DNA from: a virus
Virus record (IMG/VR): IMGVR_UViG_3300008261_000018
Coordinates: 21,175-85,174 of that record
Direction: 5' to 3' (one strand)
DNA length: 64,000 nt
Position numbers and translations under genes: made by a program. Within the stretch, counting starts at the first letter, position 1. Each line of letters opens with the position of its first letter. A model generated the notes under the pieces. It searched no databases, was not told where the DNA came from, and saw only the letters and a program-made list of their open reading frames with translations. Positions 15,292-22,489 of the stretch are shown here, one piece after another.

Positions 15292-16542
15292 TTAGCGCAA
15301 CGTGATCTCCAGGCTCTCCAGTCCTCCGGGCCAGACAAGTTCGCTGACGAATTGCAGGATCACCGCCCGCAGTTCCTCGTCCGTCGCAAGTTCAAGCGTC
15401 CGCCGGTCTGCAAACAGCTCGACCAGAAGCTCATAGCGAGCTGAGCTATCCACTTGCTGCAGCGCCTGCAGCTGACGATGCAGCGCCGCCAACTTGTCCT
15501 CCAATCCATCGACTCCAGCAGCCTGCGCTGCCTGCAGCGCTGAGATCTGATTGCGAATTGGTCCTGCTTCCGCTGGCTCCTTCTTTTCGCTGATAGCTGC
15601 GCTGGCGAGCTCCGCTGCCTTGGTGGTCAACGCATCAATCACCTTCCTGCGCACAACCTCGACACGGATGCCCTGGCCGTAGCGAGCGCAAATGCGGTTG
15701 TGGCATTTCAGGCGAGGGACCGCCCGATCGCGGATGTTGTGCAGGGACTTGCCGCAGCTCTCGCAGCGCACCAGCCCGGTAAACAGATGCACGGTGTGAG
15801 CAGCTCTACCCCGCATGTTTGATCGGGCCTTGAGCTTGTTTTCGGCTTCCGCCCATTCCTGCCAGCTGATCAACGGCTTGGTCCCGCCGTGCTCACCGCG
15901 CACAATGCCGCGCAGCATCGGATTGGCAATCCAGCTTTTGACGCCCTTCGGGGTCCACTTCGATTGCGTCTTAGCAATCCAGCCAGAGACGTTGAAGTCG
16001 AGCTCCATCAGCTCGTCCCACATCTGGCGCGCGGCATCCCAGTGATCCGGGCATGGCACGACGTACTGCCCGTCGTAGCTGTACCCAAAGGGAACCTTGC
16101 CGCAGGCGTAGTACCCCTGGGCCTTGCGTCGCCTCAGGCCGTCTCTGACCTTGGCCGCCGTGAGCCGGCTCTGCATCTGCGAGAACACGCTCATCATCCC
16201 GGCCTGCACGAAGCCGCCGATCGACTCGGTTTCAATGGTGCCGCCGACCAGGGCCACCACCTTGGTGCCGCGAGCGGCGCAGAGCTCGAGGAATGCCATG
16301 TCATCACCCGAGCGGCTCAGGCGAGACTGATCGGCCACGAGGATCTCGTCGACGCCGCCCCGGCCAACCAGCGACCAGAGCTCATCCCAGCCCGGGCGTG
16401 CGTTGCCCTTGAAGGCTGACCTCCGCTCGGCAATGACCCGCTCACAGCCAGCGCGCTTGAGCTCGACGACTTGGCCCTCGATCGACTTGTCCTGCTCCTC
16501 TTGGGCCGTCGAGGTGCGGGCGTATCCGATTCTCACGACCAT
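15292..16542 (-). CDS. serine recombinase/integrase (resolvase + recombinase + zinc ribbon)
   Basis: A 416-residue site-specific recombinase. The N-terminal resolvase domain starts VRIGYARTST with catalytic Ser11. It continues with DEILVADQSRLSRSGDDMAFL, which contains the conserved Arg residues. The central Recombinase domain includes KVPFGYSYDG and KGVKSWIANPMLRGIVRG. The zinc ribbon is LVRCESCGKSLHN...LKCHNRICARYG (Cys4). A coiled-coil tail follows (RNQISALQAAQ, EDKLAALHRQLQAL). I took the second Met (16542) because the V-R-I-G-Y motif normally sits near the start. It is the best evidence for integration into a host chromosome. Confidence 0.9.
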   Translation of the reverse strand: MVVRIGYARTSTAQEEQDKSIEGQVVELKRAGCERVIAERRSAFKGNARPGWDELWSLVGRGGVDEILVADQSRLSRSGDDMAFLELCAARGTKVVALVGGTIETESIGGFVQAGMMSVFSQMQSRLTAAKVRDGLRRRKAQGYYACGKVPFGYSYDGQYVVPCPDHWDAARQMWDELMELDFNVSGWIAKTQSKWTPKGVKSWIANPMLRGIVRGEHGGTKPLISWQEWAEAENKLKARSNMRGRAAHTVHLFTGLVRCESCGKSLHNIRDRAVPRLKCHNRICARYGQGIRVEVVRRKVIDALTTKAAELASAAISEKKEPAEAGPIRNQISALQAAQAAGVDGLEDKLAALHRQLQALQQVDSSARYELLVELFADRRTLELATDEELRAVILQFVSELVWPGGLESLEITLR

Positions 16543-16601
16543 GGTTGACACACGCGCTGCAGGGGGCACACTTGCGCAGACCTCCTTTAGGGGTGGTCAA
16601 A

Positions 16602-16622
16602 GGTACTCCAGAAACGAGTACC
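16602..16622. promoter_or_regulatory. perfect 7-bp palindrome upstream of the recombinase (operator or attP candidate)
   Basis: GGTACTC (16602-16608) and GAGTACC (16616-16622) flank a 7-nt spacer, in the short gap between the divergent recombinase and the 16654 gene. Serine-integrase attachment sites are imperfect palindromes next to the integrase gene, and operators look similar. A TTGACA at 16545-16550 could be a -35 for the plus-strand gene. Confidence 0.4.
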
Positions 16623-16653
16623 ACCTAAGACACACGACAGATCCTCTGCAGAA

Positions 16654-17067
16654 ATGCAACGCATCACAGAAGACACCGCCCTGTTCGGTTGGACGGAGCG
16701 CGACCTCGCCCAAGAAGCTCACGAGCTCACGATTTGCAGCATCGCAGTCGATGGACTCATGGAGCTCACCGGCGACGAGGACGATGACGAACTCGCCGCG
16801 AAAGTCGACAGCCATCCCGCCGCACGGAGCGCCTCGGCCTTCCAGGAGTTCAAGGACTCCATCGAGCTCAAAATCGAAGAGGCTTTCGAGCAGGCAGCTC
16901 TGGCCTCGCACCCGAACGCATTCAGCGCCGACAAAGTGACAGGTGGGCAGAACGTCACCAGAGTCACAGCCGTGTCCGCTGACGGCGGCAAGCAGGGGGG
17001 GGCATTGGTTGCGATCCAGGTTTGGGTGCCCTGGAGCGCCCTGCCCGATGGCTTCCTTGCGGCCTAG
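16654..17067 (+). CDS. hypothetical acidic protein, 137 aa
   Basis: The protein is acidic (GDEDDDELAAKVD, KIEEAFEQ) and helical in its first 95 residues. A beta-like end follows (NVTRVTAVSADGG, GALVAIQVWVPW). It is divergent from the recombinase and could share its control region, as recombination directionality factors often do. No homology to such a factor is visible, so this is context only. Confidence 0.55.
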   Translation: MQRITEDTALFGWTERDLAQEAHELTICSIAVDGLMELTGDEDDDELAAKVDSHPAARSASAFQEFKDSIELKIEEAFEQAALASHPNAFSADKVTGGQNVTRVTAVSADGGKQGGALVAIQVWVPWSALPDGFLAA

Positions 17068-17094
17068 TCGAGATCCCCTGGCTCCGCCCGCTCG

Positions 17095-18480
17095 TTAGCG
17101 GAAGAACAGGCCGCCTGCCTCTGAGAGGCCCAGCTCGGGAACCGTAAAGGGACCGAGCCTCCATTTGCCGCCACGCCGCCGCGCCGCCTCCGCTCGCAGC
17201 AACTGAGGATTAGCGCTTGGGCCTTGGGCACCGAACGCCCCGGGGTCCAGGCGCTTTTCTTCTGCGCGCTGCCGCTGACTGGGCTTGGCACTGCCGCCCA
17301 GCTGCGACACCACCGCGACGGGATTGCCGATGCGAGCGCCGGTAGCCACTGCCGGCAACACTTGGGCCGCGGCCGCCGGTGCCAGGCGCTGCAGCGCGCC
17401 TGCACCCATGCCAACAACAGGGGCGGCAAGCAGGCCCGTGGCGTATTCCTGCGCTACCCGCTCACCCGCCTTGCGGACATTTCCGGTCTCGACCGCTTGG
17501 CGGAACTCCGGATCGAAGAGCGGAACCGATCCAGCCAGATCGGTCGTGGCATTGAAGCCAGCCCCGACAGCATTCCGCACCCTTTCAAAGGCGCGGCCAG
17601 CGCGGGCGTTCTCCGCGAACTGGATAGCCATGTCCTTCTCGTACGTCGCCGGGATCCTGGCGGGAGGATTCGAGAGGGCGCTGATCTTGTCTTGATAAGG
17701 GAAGATCCCTTCATCAGCCCAACCCCGTCCGATCTCCAGGCTTCCGTCCATGGCAGCGTCTGAGAGATCAGCGGCGTGAATCGAGCCGCCAGCCGTCCAG
17801 CGCTTCGGGGTATAGCGGCCTTCATCGACGGCACGCTGATAGCCCTGAATCAATTCATCGGCGTACTTCTCGCCGCGAATCCGCGCAGTCCCAACATCCT
17901 GATCGGCGATAGCGCGAGTGTTGCGAGTCTGCGGGGTCGGCATGAAGCCTTCGTCCCAATCAAACTCGCCGGCATCCATGAAATCGAGGTCGCCTCTCTT
18001 GAATGAGGGAGCGGCGAGATTGAAGACCCGGGTCAGATTTCCCTGCTTGTCTGTCAGGGAGTCCGCAAGCTTTTGGTCCCAGCTCCCTTCTCCGCCGGGC
18101 GCGAAGTAGCTGGGATCTACGCCCAGTTCAATTTGTTTGAGCTTCCGAACCGTAAATGCATCGCGATCCGGCATGGCGCCGTAATTCACGAAGTTGCTGT
18201 AGTTCGGGGTGCCCGGCCCTCGATCAGGGCCGTACCATCCAGGATTGCCGTGAATCGCGCCTGACGCATACAGCTTGTCGAGCGCTGCGTGATCGGTGAC
18301 GTTCTCGAGAAGCTCGCCATAGACCGTGGCCGGGACATTCGAGAAACGATGGCCCGCGTCATGGATCGCAAAGGGTCCTGACTCCAGCGGCGGCTGGACA
18401 TCGAGGCCATAGGGATTGACGAACTCCTCGCCGAGCTTCAGGACAGAAGTGCGCTTCTGACTTGGATCTCTAGGCGCCAT
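17095..18480 (-). CDS. hypothetical virion protein, 461 aa
   Basis: Starting at Met MAPRDPSQKR (18480), the N-terminal two thirds is a soluble domain rich in Asp, Gly and Tyr (ESGPFAIHDAGHRFSN, DFMDAGEFDWDEGFMPT). An Ala/Val-rich, probably membrane-interacting segment follows (GLLAAPVVGMGAGALQRLAPAAAAQVL split by turns), and the C-terminus is basic. That mix is typical of phage internal or DNA-ejection proteins. It overlaps the next gene upstream by one base (18480). No family is recognised. Confidence 0.6.
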   Translation of the reverse strand: MAPRDPSQKRTSVLKLGEEFVNPYGLDVQPPLESGPFAIHDAGHRFSNVPATVYGELLENVTDHAALDKLYASGAIHGNPGWYGPDRGPGTPNYSNFVNYGAMPDRDAFTVRKLKQIELGVDPSYFAPGGEGSWDQKLADSLTDKQGNLTRVFNLAAPSFKRGDLDFMDAGEFDWDEGFMPTPQTRNTRAIADQDVGTARIRGEKYADELIQGYQRAVDEGRYTPKRWTAGGSIHAADLSDAAMDGSLEIGRGWADEGIFPYQDKISALSNPPARIPATYEKDMAIQFAENARAGRAFERVRNAVGAGFNATTDLAGSVPLFDPEFRQAVETGNVRKAGERVAQEYATGLLAAPVVGMGAGALQRLAPAAAAQVLPAVATGARIGNPVAVVSQLGGSAKPSQRQRAEEKRLDPGAFGAQGPSANPQLLRAEAARRRGGKWRLGPFTVPELGLSEAGGLFFR

Positions 18481-18758
18481 TACCAGCTCCAGTTGCAACT
18501 CCAGTAGCCCGGAGTGGTTTTGTCTTTTTTCTCGTCACAGTTGTGACGACTCTTGAAATCGGCGCGGCGATCTTCGTCGCCATGGCCGCCGCGACCGTTT
18601 GGGCCATTGCGGTAGTTCTCCATCGACGGATCACCGAAGCGCACAATCTTGTCGGTGTCGCCATCTTTGACGACAACCGCAAACTTCTTACTCTCACCCG
18701 GCGTGCGCTTGGGCTTGTTGTAGCCCTCGAAGACTTCTCCGGCTTTGCGGACAGTCAT
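18480..18758 (-). CDS. conserved small phage protein (KFAVVVKDG...RHNCD type), 92 aa
   Basis: The order KKFAVVVKDG, KIVRFGDPSMEN, FKSRHNCDEKKDKTTPGYWSCNW is one I have seen in small phage proteins encoded near head genes. It has two Cys (in HNCD and WSCNW) and many Lys/Arg. The function is unknown. It overlaps the 41-aa gene upstream by ATGA and the 461-aa gene downstream, so all three are cotranslated. Confidence 0.65.
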   Translation of the reverse strand: MTVRKAGEVFEGYNKPKRTPGESKKFAVVVKDGDTDKIVRFGDPSMENYRNGPNGRGGHGDEDRRADFKSRHNCDEKKDKTTPGYWSCNWSW

Positions 18759-18880
18759 GGCTTGTCCTTCTTCGGCACGCAGTTCGGCACCTTTTTGCCG
18801 TCTTTGACCTTCATGCCGATGGCCTCATAGCCCTTCCAGCACGCGTCTTTGAGTTTGTCGCCTGCCTTGCGGACTGCCAT
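18755..18880 (-). CDS. small phage protein with CWKGYEAIGMK motif, 41 aa
   Basis: This short ORF starts at the ATG complement at 18878-18880 and ends by a 4-nt overlap with the next gene. It reads MAVRKAGDKLKDACWKGYEAIGMK split here, then KVKDGKKVPNCVPKK. The same C-W-K-G-Y-E...P-N-C-V-P pattern occurs in other phage head-region proteins. Its first residues (AVRKAGD) resemble those of the following gene (TVRKAGE), which hints at a shared origin or targeting signal. Confidence 0.6.
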   Translation of the reverse strand: MAVRKAGDKLKDACWKGYEAIGMKVKDGKKVPNCVPKKDKP

Positions 18881-18882
18881 GG

Positions 18883-19542
18883 TCAGCGCTCCTTCTTGCG
18901 ACTGCCGTCTTCCTGGCCGCCGCGATCCTGCATCAACATCACCGCCGGCACGGAACCAAGCAGAGCGCCAATGCCACCGCCTCGGATCAGATTGCGACCC
19001 GAGCGAACAACTGCGGACTCGGCGGCGCGGGCAATCGGCACGCCCGACGGCTGCGGACCGTACTTGGTGTAATCGCTGCCAATCTTGCGCAGCACTTCGT
19101 CTTCAATGCGCTGAGCCCTTGCGCTGACCTTACGGGCCGCGTCATCGACGGCCCCGCGGTCAGGCGTGGCTGTCTGGCCACCCGAGAGCATGGTCATTAC
19201 AGCGTCCCCGCCGTACTGGGATGCCACTTGCCTCGCCGCTGCTGTATCGCCAAGTAGGCCGACCATTTCGTTGGCCAGCGGATCTCGAGCCATCACCAGG
19301 CCAACACCGGCCGCGGCGGTACCCAAGGGAATAGCGGTAATAGCAGCATTAGCCAGGTACTCACCACTGTTATTGATCGTGGCATCTCCCATGAAGTAAT
19401 CCAGGAGGTTCACGATCCCTGTTGTTGTCAGGCCTCCCACCCCGCTGAGGGCGGCCAGGGCGGTTACGAAATCAATGGAGTCAAGATCATCGCGTCCGAG
19501 ATCTTGCTTAAGGCGATCGCCAGCGAGTCGGTTCACAGTCAA
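18883..19542 (-). CDS. Ala/Gly-rich membrane-interacting virion protein, 219 aa
   Basis: Two or three hydrophobic Ala/Gly segments (FVTALAALSGVGGLTTTGIV, ITAIPLGTAAAGVGLVMA) precede a soluble helical region and a Gly-rich C-terminal hydrophobic stretch (GGGIGALLGSVPAVMLM). The start is a TTG overlapping the upstream stop (TTGA); GTG two codons later is an alternative. The composition suggests an ejection-type internal protein. No family is recognised. Confidence 0.6.
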   Translation of the reverse strand: MTVNRLAGDRLKQDLGRDDLDSIDFVTALAALSGVGGLTTTGIVNLLDYFMGDATINNSGEYLANAAITAIPLGTAAAGVGLVMARDPLANEMVGLLGDTAAARQVASQYGGDAVMTMLSGGQTATPDRGAVDDAARKVSARAQRIEDEVLRKIGSDYTKYGPQPSGVPIARAAESAVVRSGRNLIRGGGIGALLGSVPAVMLMQDRGGQEDGSRKKER

Positions 19543-20012
19543 GCCCTCTTAACAAAGCCTGGCAGGTCTTGGCCGTGATCAGGATTCTTGAGCAGGCGCT
19601 GACGCAGCTTCTCGCGCATCACCGGATCATTGGCATTCGGGATGCCTTCCACGTTCCGGCCAGGGATCTTGGGATAACTCAGATCGAAGCTCGGGCTACC
19701 CGCAAGGATCTCAGGCGCTCCCCCTTCGTCCCACTGTCCGGGGAACGCACGGTTCCGGTAGTCCTCCATCTGCTGGTCGTACAGGCGCTCGTCGCCTTCC
19801 TCCCATGGGATGACAGGCATATTCGAGTAGTCGCCCTCTTGCGGGCCGCCACCAACTGTGTCTACCAGTGTTCCGGCAATGGCCTCAGCAATTTGCTGAT
19901 CTTCCGGTGTCAGGATACGCGGATCGGTGCGACCTTGCTGCGACTGTCTGCCGATGTAATTCACTAGATCAGGCGACAGCCCAAGCCCTTCTCCAGCAAA
20001 CGCTTGTCGCAC
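19539..20012 (-). CDS. hypothetical protein, 157 aa
   Basis: A GTG start opens a soluble, Pro/Gly/Asp-rich protein with the block PEDQQIAEAIAGTLVDTVGG and the C-terminal NDPVMREKLRQRLLKNPDHG. It overlaps the membrane protein downstream by 4 nt. It heads this minus-strand operon after a 48-bp gap. No family is recognised. Confidence 0.55.
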   Translation of the reverse strand: MRQAFAGEGLGLSPDLVNYIGRQSQQGRTDPRILTPEDQQIAEAIAGTLVDTVGGGPQEGDYSNMPVIPWEEGDERLYDQQMEDYRNRAFPGQWDEGGAPEILAGSPSFDLSYPKIPGRNVEGIPNANDPVMREKLRQRLLKNPDHGQDLPGFVKRA

Positions 20013-20060
20013 TGTCCGGCAGTTAAGAGTTAGATCAAGTCTACAAAGACTTGCTTCTTC

Positions 20061-20276
20061 CTATTCCAAGTTCTCCTCCAAGATCGGCCGCAGTTGATCG
20101 GCAATCGGGAAGTGCCGCAGCAGTGCCTTGGCTTCTCGCCTGACTTCCCTTGGGATCCTCGGTGTCACTTTCGCGTTGGTCAGACGCAGCAAGAAGTCGC
20201 GGGTCGCAACCACCGCTGCCACCCGCTGCGTCGTGCTGGAAATCTGAGCCCTAGGCCGCTGCGGAAAATTCAGCAT
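20061..20276 (-). CDS. BPSL0761-like small protein, 71 aa
   Basis: TTQRVAAVVATRDFLLRLTN...PREVRREAKALLRHFP matches the short phage/bacterial family annotated BPSL0761: a T-R-x-F-L-x-x-L helix, then I-P-x-x-V-R-x-x-A-x-x-L-L-R-H-x-P. The family has no established biochemical role. It overlaps the next gene upstream in another frame by 26 bp. Confidence 0.7.
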   Translation of the reverse strand: MLNFPQRPRAQISSTTQRVAAVVATRDFLLRLTNAKVTPRIPREVRREAKALLRHFPIADQLRPILEENLE

Positions 20277-20487
20277 CAGAAATGCGGATCGATTCCTCTT
20301 CTTCGTCGAACCACTGCAACCGGGCTTCGGCTACATCAGCGCCGACGCGCTCAACGTACATCCGGTGTAGCCCTGTGTATGTGAAGCAGTGCTCGGTGGC
20401 AGGGTTGCCGCGATCAAACAACTCGTAGAGATACTCCACGTAGTCCGCTCGGTTCTGATCCTGCTGAACAGCTGCTGTCGTTTTCAT
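20251..20487 (-). CDS. hypothetical acidic protein, 78 aa
   Basis: Starting at MKTTAAVQQDQNRADYVEYL (20487), the protein is acidic with aromatic helices (YELFDRGN) and an acidic C-terminus (WFDEEEESIRISDAEF). The longer frame to 20583 reads as non-coding (CHALCKPWQSVGN). It is transcribed away from the plus-strand small genes at 20594. No family is recognised. Confidence 0.6.
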   Translation of the reverse strand: MKTTAAVQQDQNRADYVEYLYELFDRGNPATEHCFTYTGLHRMYVERVGADVAEARLQWFDEEEESIRISDAEFSAAA

Positions 20488-20593
20488 GTCATATCGCATC
20501 GTGCCTTGCAAGGCTAAGCAGTTACCAACCGATTGCCAAGGCTTGCAAAGCGCATGACACGGCCCATAATGGGCCCGACTCATCGCGCTAGCC

Positions 20594-20746
20594 GTGGACC
20601 TGCCGACCCCCGAACAGATCGACGCTCACTACAAGCAGTGGTTCACCGAGAACTACGTCGCCCCCTGCGGTAAGACCCCGCCGACCGTGATCGCCTTCGT
20701 GCAGGACGTGCTCGAGACCTTCATCAAGCCGCAGCTCGAGCAGTGA
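20594..20746 (+). CDS. small protein, 50 aa
   Basis: A GTG at 20594 opens MDLPTPEQIDAHYKQWF, then ENYVAPCGKTPPTVIAFVQD, then VLETFIKPQLEQ. The reading is amphipathic and protein-like throughout. It shares its TGA with the ATG of the next gene, so the two are coupled. It lies in a cluster of three or four tiny plus-strand genes between two minus-strand blocks. No family is recognised. Confidence 0.55.
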   Translation: MDLPTPEQIDAHYKQWFTENYVAPCGKTPPTVIAFVQDVLETFIKPQLEQ

Positions 20747-20937
20747 TGGATGCATACCGGCTGTCACTGACCCGCAGCTACCCCGATGAGGAGTACTGCC
20801 AGACGATCACAGTTCGCGTCGAAACCGAGGAGATCCACGCCTTGGTGCATGCCTTCTCGGACTTCCTGGAATCCTCGGGATTCCTCAGGGCTTCGATCGC
20901 GGCGTCGCTACAGTCCGCCGCGGCACGCATGCTGTAG
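20746..20937 (+). CDS. small protein, 63 aa
   Basis: It starts at the ATG that overlaps the preceding stop (a GTG one codon earlier is possible). YRLSLTRSYPDEEYCQTITVRVETEEI is a beta-like N-terminus, and HALVHAFSDFLESSGF begins a helical end. No family is recognised. The coupled start supports translation. Confidence 0.6.
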   Translation: MDAYRLSLTRSYPDEEYCQTITVRVETEEIHALVHAFSDFLESSGFLRASIAASLQSAAARML

Positions 20938-20944
20938 GCCATGG

Positions 20945-20980
20945 CAGGCGATGTCTTTACACTGAGGGAAGCATCGCCTG
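20945..20980. repeat. 9-bp perfect inverted repeat
   Basis: CAGGCGATG (20945-20953) and CATCGCCTG (20972-20980) flank an 18-nt loop that contains TTTACACT. The repeat sits exactly between the 63-aa gene and the 45-aa membrane gene and ends 4 nt before the latter's ATG. A hairpin there would hide the ribosome-binding region. An operator is the alternative. Confidence 0.5.
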
Positions 20981-20984
20981 TCTA

Positions 20985-21122
20985 ATGGATCCCACCACTG
21001 CTGCGATTATTGCGATCATCATTGCCGCCGGTAGTGAGATCATTGCCCTGCTGCCGATTCGCAGCAACAGCTGGATTCAGCTGCTGATGCGCGCGCTGAA
21101 GTCACTCTTCCCAAAGCGCTGA
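20985..21122 (+). CDS. small membrane protein, 45 aa
   Basis: MDPTTAAIIAIIIAAGSEII is a single hydrophobic helix. ALLPIRSNSWIQLLMRALKS and then LFPKR form a second amphipathic, basic segment. I have seen similar S-E-I-I-A-L...S-W-I-Q-L sequences in small phage proteins of unknown role, often near lysis or tail genes. A holin-like function is possible but not shown. Confidence 0.65.
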   Translation: MDPTTAAIIAIIIAAGSEIIALLPIRSNSWIQLLMRALKSLFPKR

Positions 21123-21142
21123 AGCCGGGAACGACGTGGCTC

Positions 21143-21358
21143 TTGCGCTTTGGCGATAAGGACTGGAGGCATCAACTCCAGAAAGCTGCTCAGGACCGCA
21201 AGTTCGAGGCGACGCTAAAACCTCGCTTAGATGCGGCCATCGAAGACTGGCACGCAACGCAACCGCGAACGATTGCTCCGAAAATAAATCAACACGAAGA
21301 CGGCTCTATGGAAATCAGATCACCATGGAGTCATCATTCCGATGAATCAAGAAAATAG
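21143..21358 (+). CDS. hypothetical protein, 71 aa
   Basis: A TTG at 21143 is the only usable start. The frame is open about 25 codons further upstream without ATG or GTG, reading protein-like (AEVTLPKALKPGTTWLLRF), so the true start is uncertain. The body is basic and helical (QLQKAAQDRKFEATLKPRL). The last bases overlap the end of the adhesin-like gene on the other strand. Confidence 0.4.
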   Translation: MRFGDKDWRHQLQKAAQDRKFEATLKPRLDAAIEDWHATQPRTIAPKINQHEDGSMEIRSPWSHHSDESRK

Positions 21359-21538
21359 TCGGGCGTACTGGAGAATCACGAGTCCGGCACCACCGGGAGC
21401 GTCGCCATCGGGATAGTAATTGTAATAGCCAATGCCACCGCCGCCGCCGGCGTTCCCGCCGCGACCGTATGTAGGGGCGTAGGTTGTCGCGCCACCCCCG
21501 CCGCCGAGAATGCCCCCGAGGCCTGTGGACATGTAGCG
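21347..21538 (-). pseudogene. C-terminal remainder of the interrupted adhesin-like gene A1
   Basis: In the same frame as the gene upstream, directly after its TAA, 63 codons continue. They include the motifs GGILGGGGGATTYAP, GRGGNAGGGGGIGYYNYYP and the terminal GLVILQYARLFS. The intact paralogue at 23739 ends GLVVIQYARLV, so this is the true C-terminal cap of the same protein cut off by one nonsense codon. It might still be made by readthrough or by restart at the in-frame ATG at 21532. Confidence 0.65.
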
Positions 21539-22483
21539 TTACGGACTAGCGTCACACCCCCCGCAACCGCCGCCACCGCCGCCTGGGCCACCGGCCGTGC
21601 CTTCAATGGTGCGCGAAAGCGTACTTTCGTAATGCCACATTCCGGCCGAGCCGCCACCGCCGCCTAGGTAAATCTCATTTGGACTAATAAGAAAGTCGCC
21701 CCGCCCGGGTGTACCAGATCTGCCTGTAGCGCCACCGTAGCTGACATAGCAATTCACTACTGTTCCTGACGCACCGCCCGGACCAAATAGACCATTGCCG
21801 CCTGGCTCGGGGGTGTAGTTACTCGCCCGACTATTGGAAAACGCAGGCCTGCGCATTGAGCCACCACCGGCGCCCCCGGTGTAGCTGCCATTGTTGCCAG
21901 GGCCACCTATGCCGCCACCACCGCCCGAGGCGTAGGAGGAGCCATTACCGCCAGCAAACCCATCACGAATGCCATAAGGGGCGGGGGCGCTGCCACCACC
22001 TCCGCCGCCGGCGTTAGTGCTCGAAGCATAGTAACCAGTGCCGCCAGTGCCGCCTCGACGGTTGATATCTCCGCCAATGCCTAGGCCACCTACTCCATAA
22101 TTCGCAGTTCCAGCGACTCCGCCATTGCTCCCCGAGTTCGACACCTCGCAGGCGCCGCCATTGCCCCCAGTCGCCGAGCAATGACTGCCAAAGCTAGAGG
22201 TTCCAGACTGAGTTGTTGAGTTGTTGTTTGGGGCGCCAATTGTGATGGTCTCAGTGGAGCCAAGGCTGGCTGGGGTGATGTGCTTTACTGCCAAGCCGCC
22301 GCCGCCGCCGCCATTCGGGGTGACCGCTCTTGTGTAGTAGGAACAGCCCGTACCACCAGCGCCCCAAACATGGACGAGGATGGGTTTCGAGCCATCTAGA
22401 TCAGCGGGTTTGGTCCAGGTAAACGTGCCCTGTGTTCTAAAGATCTCGTAGCAGTTGTAGTTATAGGACTTGAAGTTGGCCAT
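21539..22483 (-). CDS. glycine-rich adhesin-like protein A1, 314 aa, ends at an early TAA
   Basis: The N-terminus ANFKSYNYNCYEIF is followed by a short beta part (FTWTKPADLDGSKPILVHVWGAGG). About 280 residues of Gly-rich blocks follow (GGLGIGGDINRRGGTGG, GGGGGGSAPAPYG, SYASGGGGGIGG) with short variable loops between them. The architecture recalls the polyglycine-helix adhesins of T-even-like phages (gp38 of phage S16), which bind host receptors. Compared with paralogue A2 it stops about 63 codons early. It lies 6 nt from B1, so the pair is cotranscribed. Confidence 0.75.
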   Translation of the reverse strand: MANFKSYNYNCYEIFRTQGTFTWTKPADLDGSKPILVHVWGAGGTGCSYYTRAVTPNGGGGGGLAVKHITPASLGSTETITIGAPNNNSTTQSGTSSFGSHCSATGGNGGACEVSNSGSNGGVAGTANYGVGGLGIGGDINRRGGTGGTGYYASSTNAGGGGGGSAPAPYGIRDGFAGGNGSSYASGGGGGIGGPGNNGSYTGGAGGGSMRRPAFSNSRASNYTPEPGGNGLFGPGGASGTVVNCYVSYGGATGRSGTPGRGDFLISPNEIYLGGGGGSAGMWHYESTLSRTIEGTAGGPGGGGGGCGGCDASP

Positions 22484-22489
22484 CCCTGG

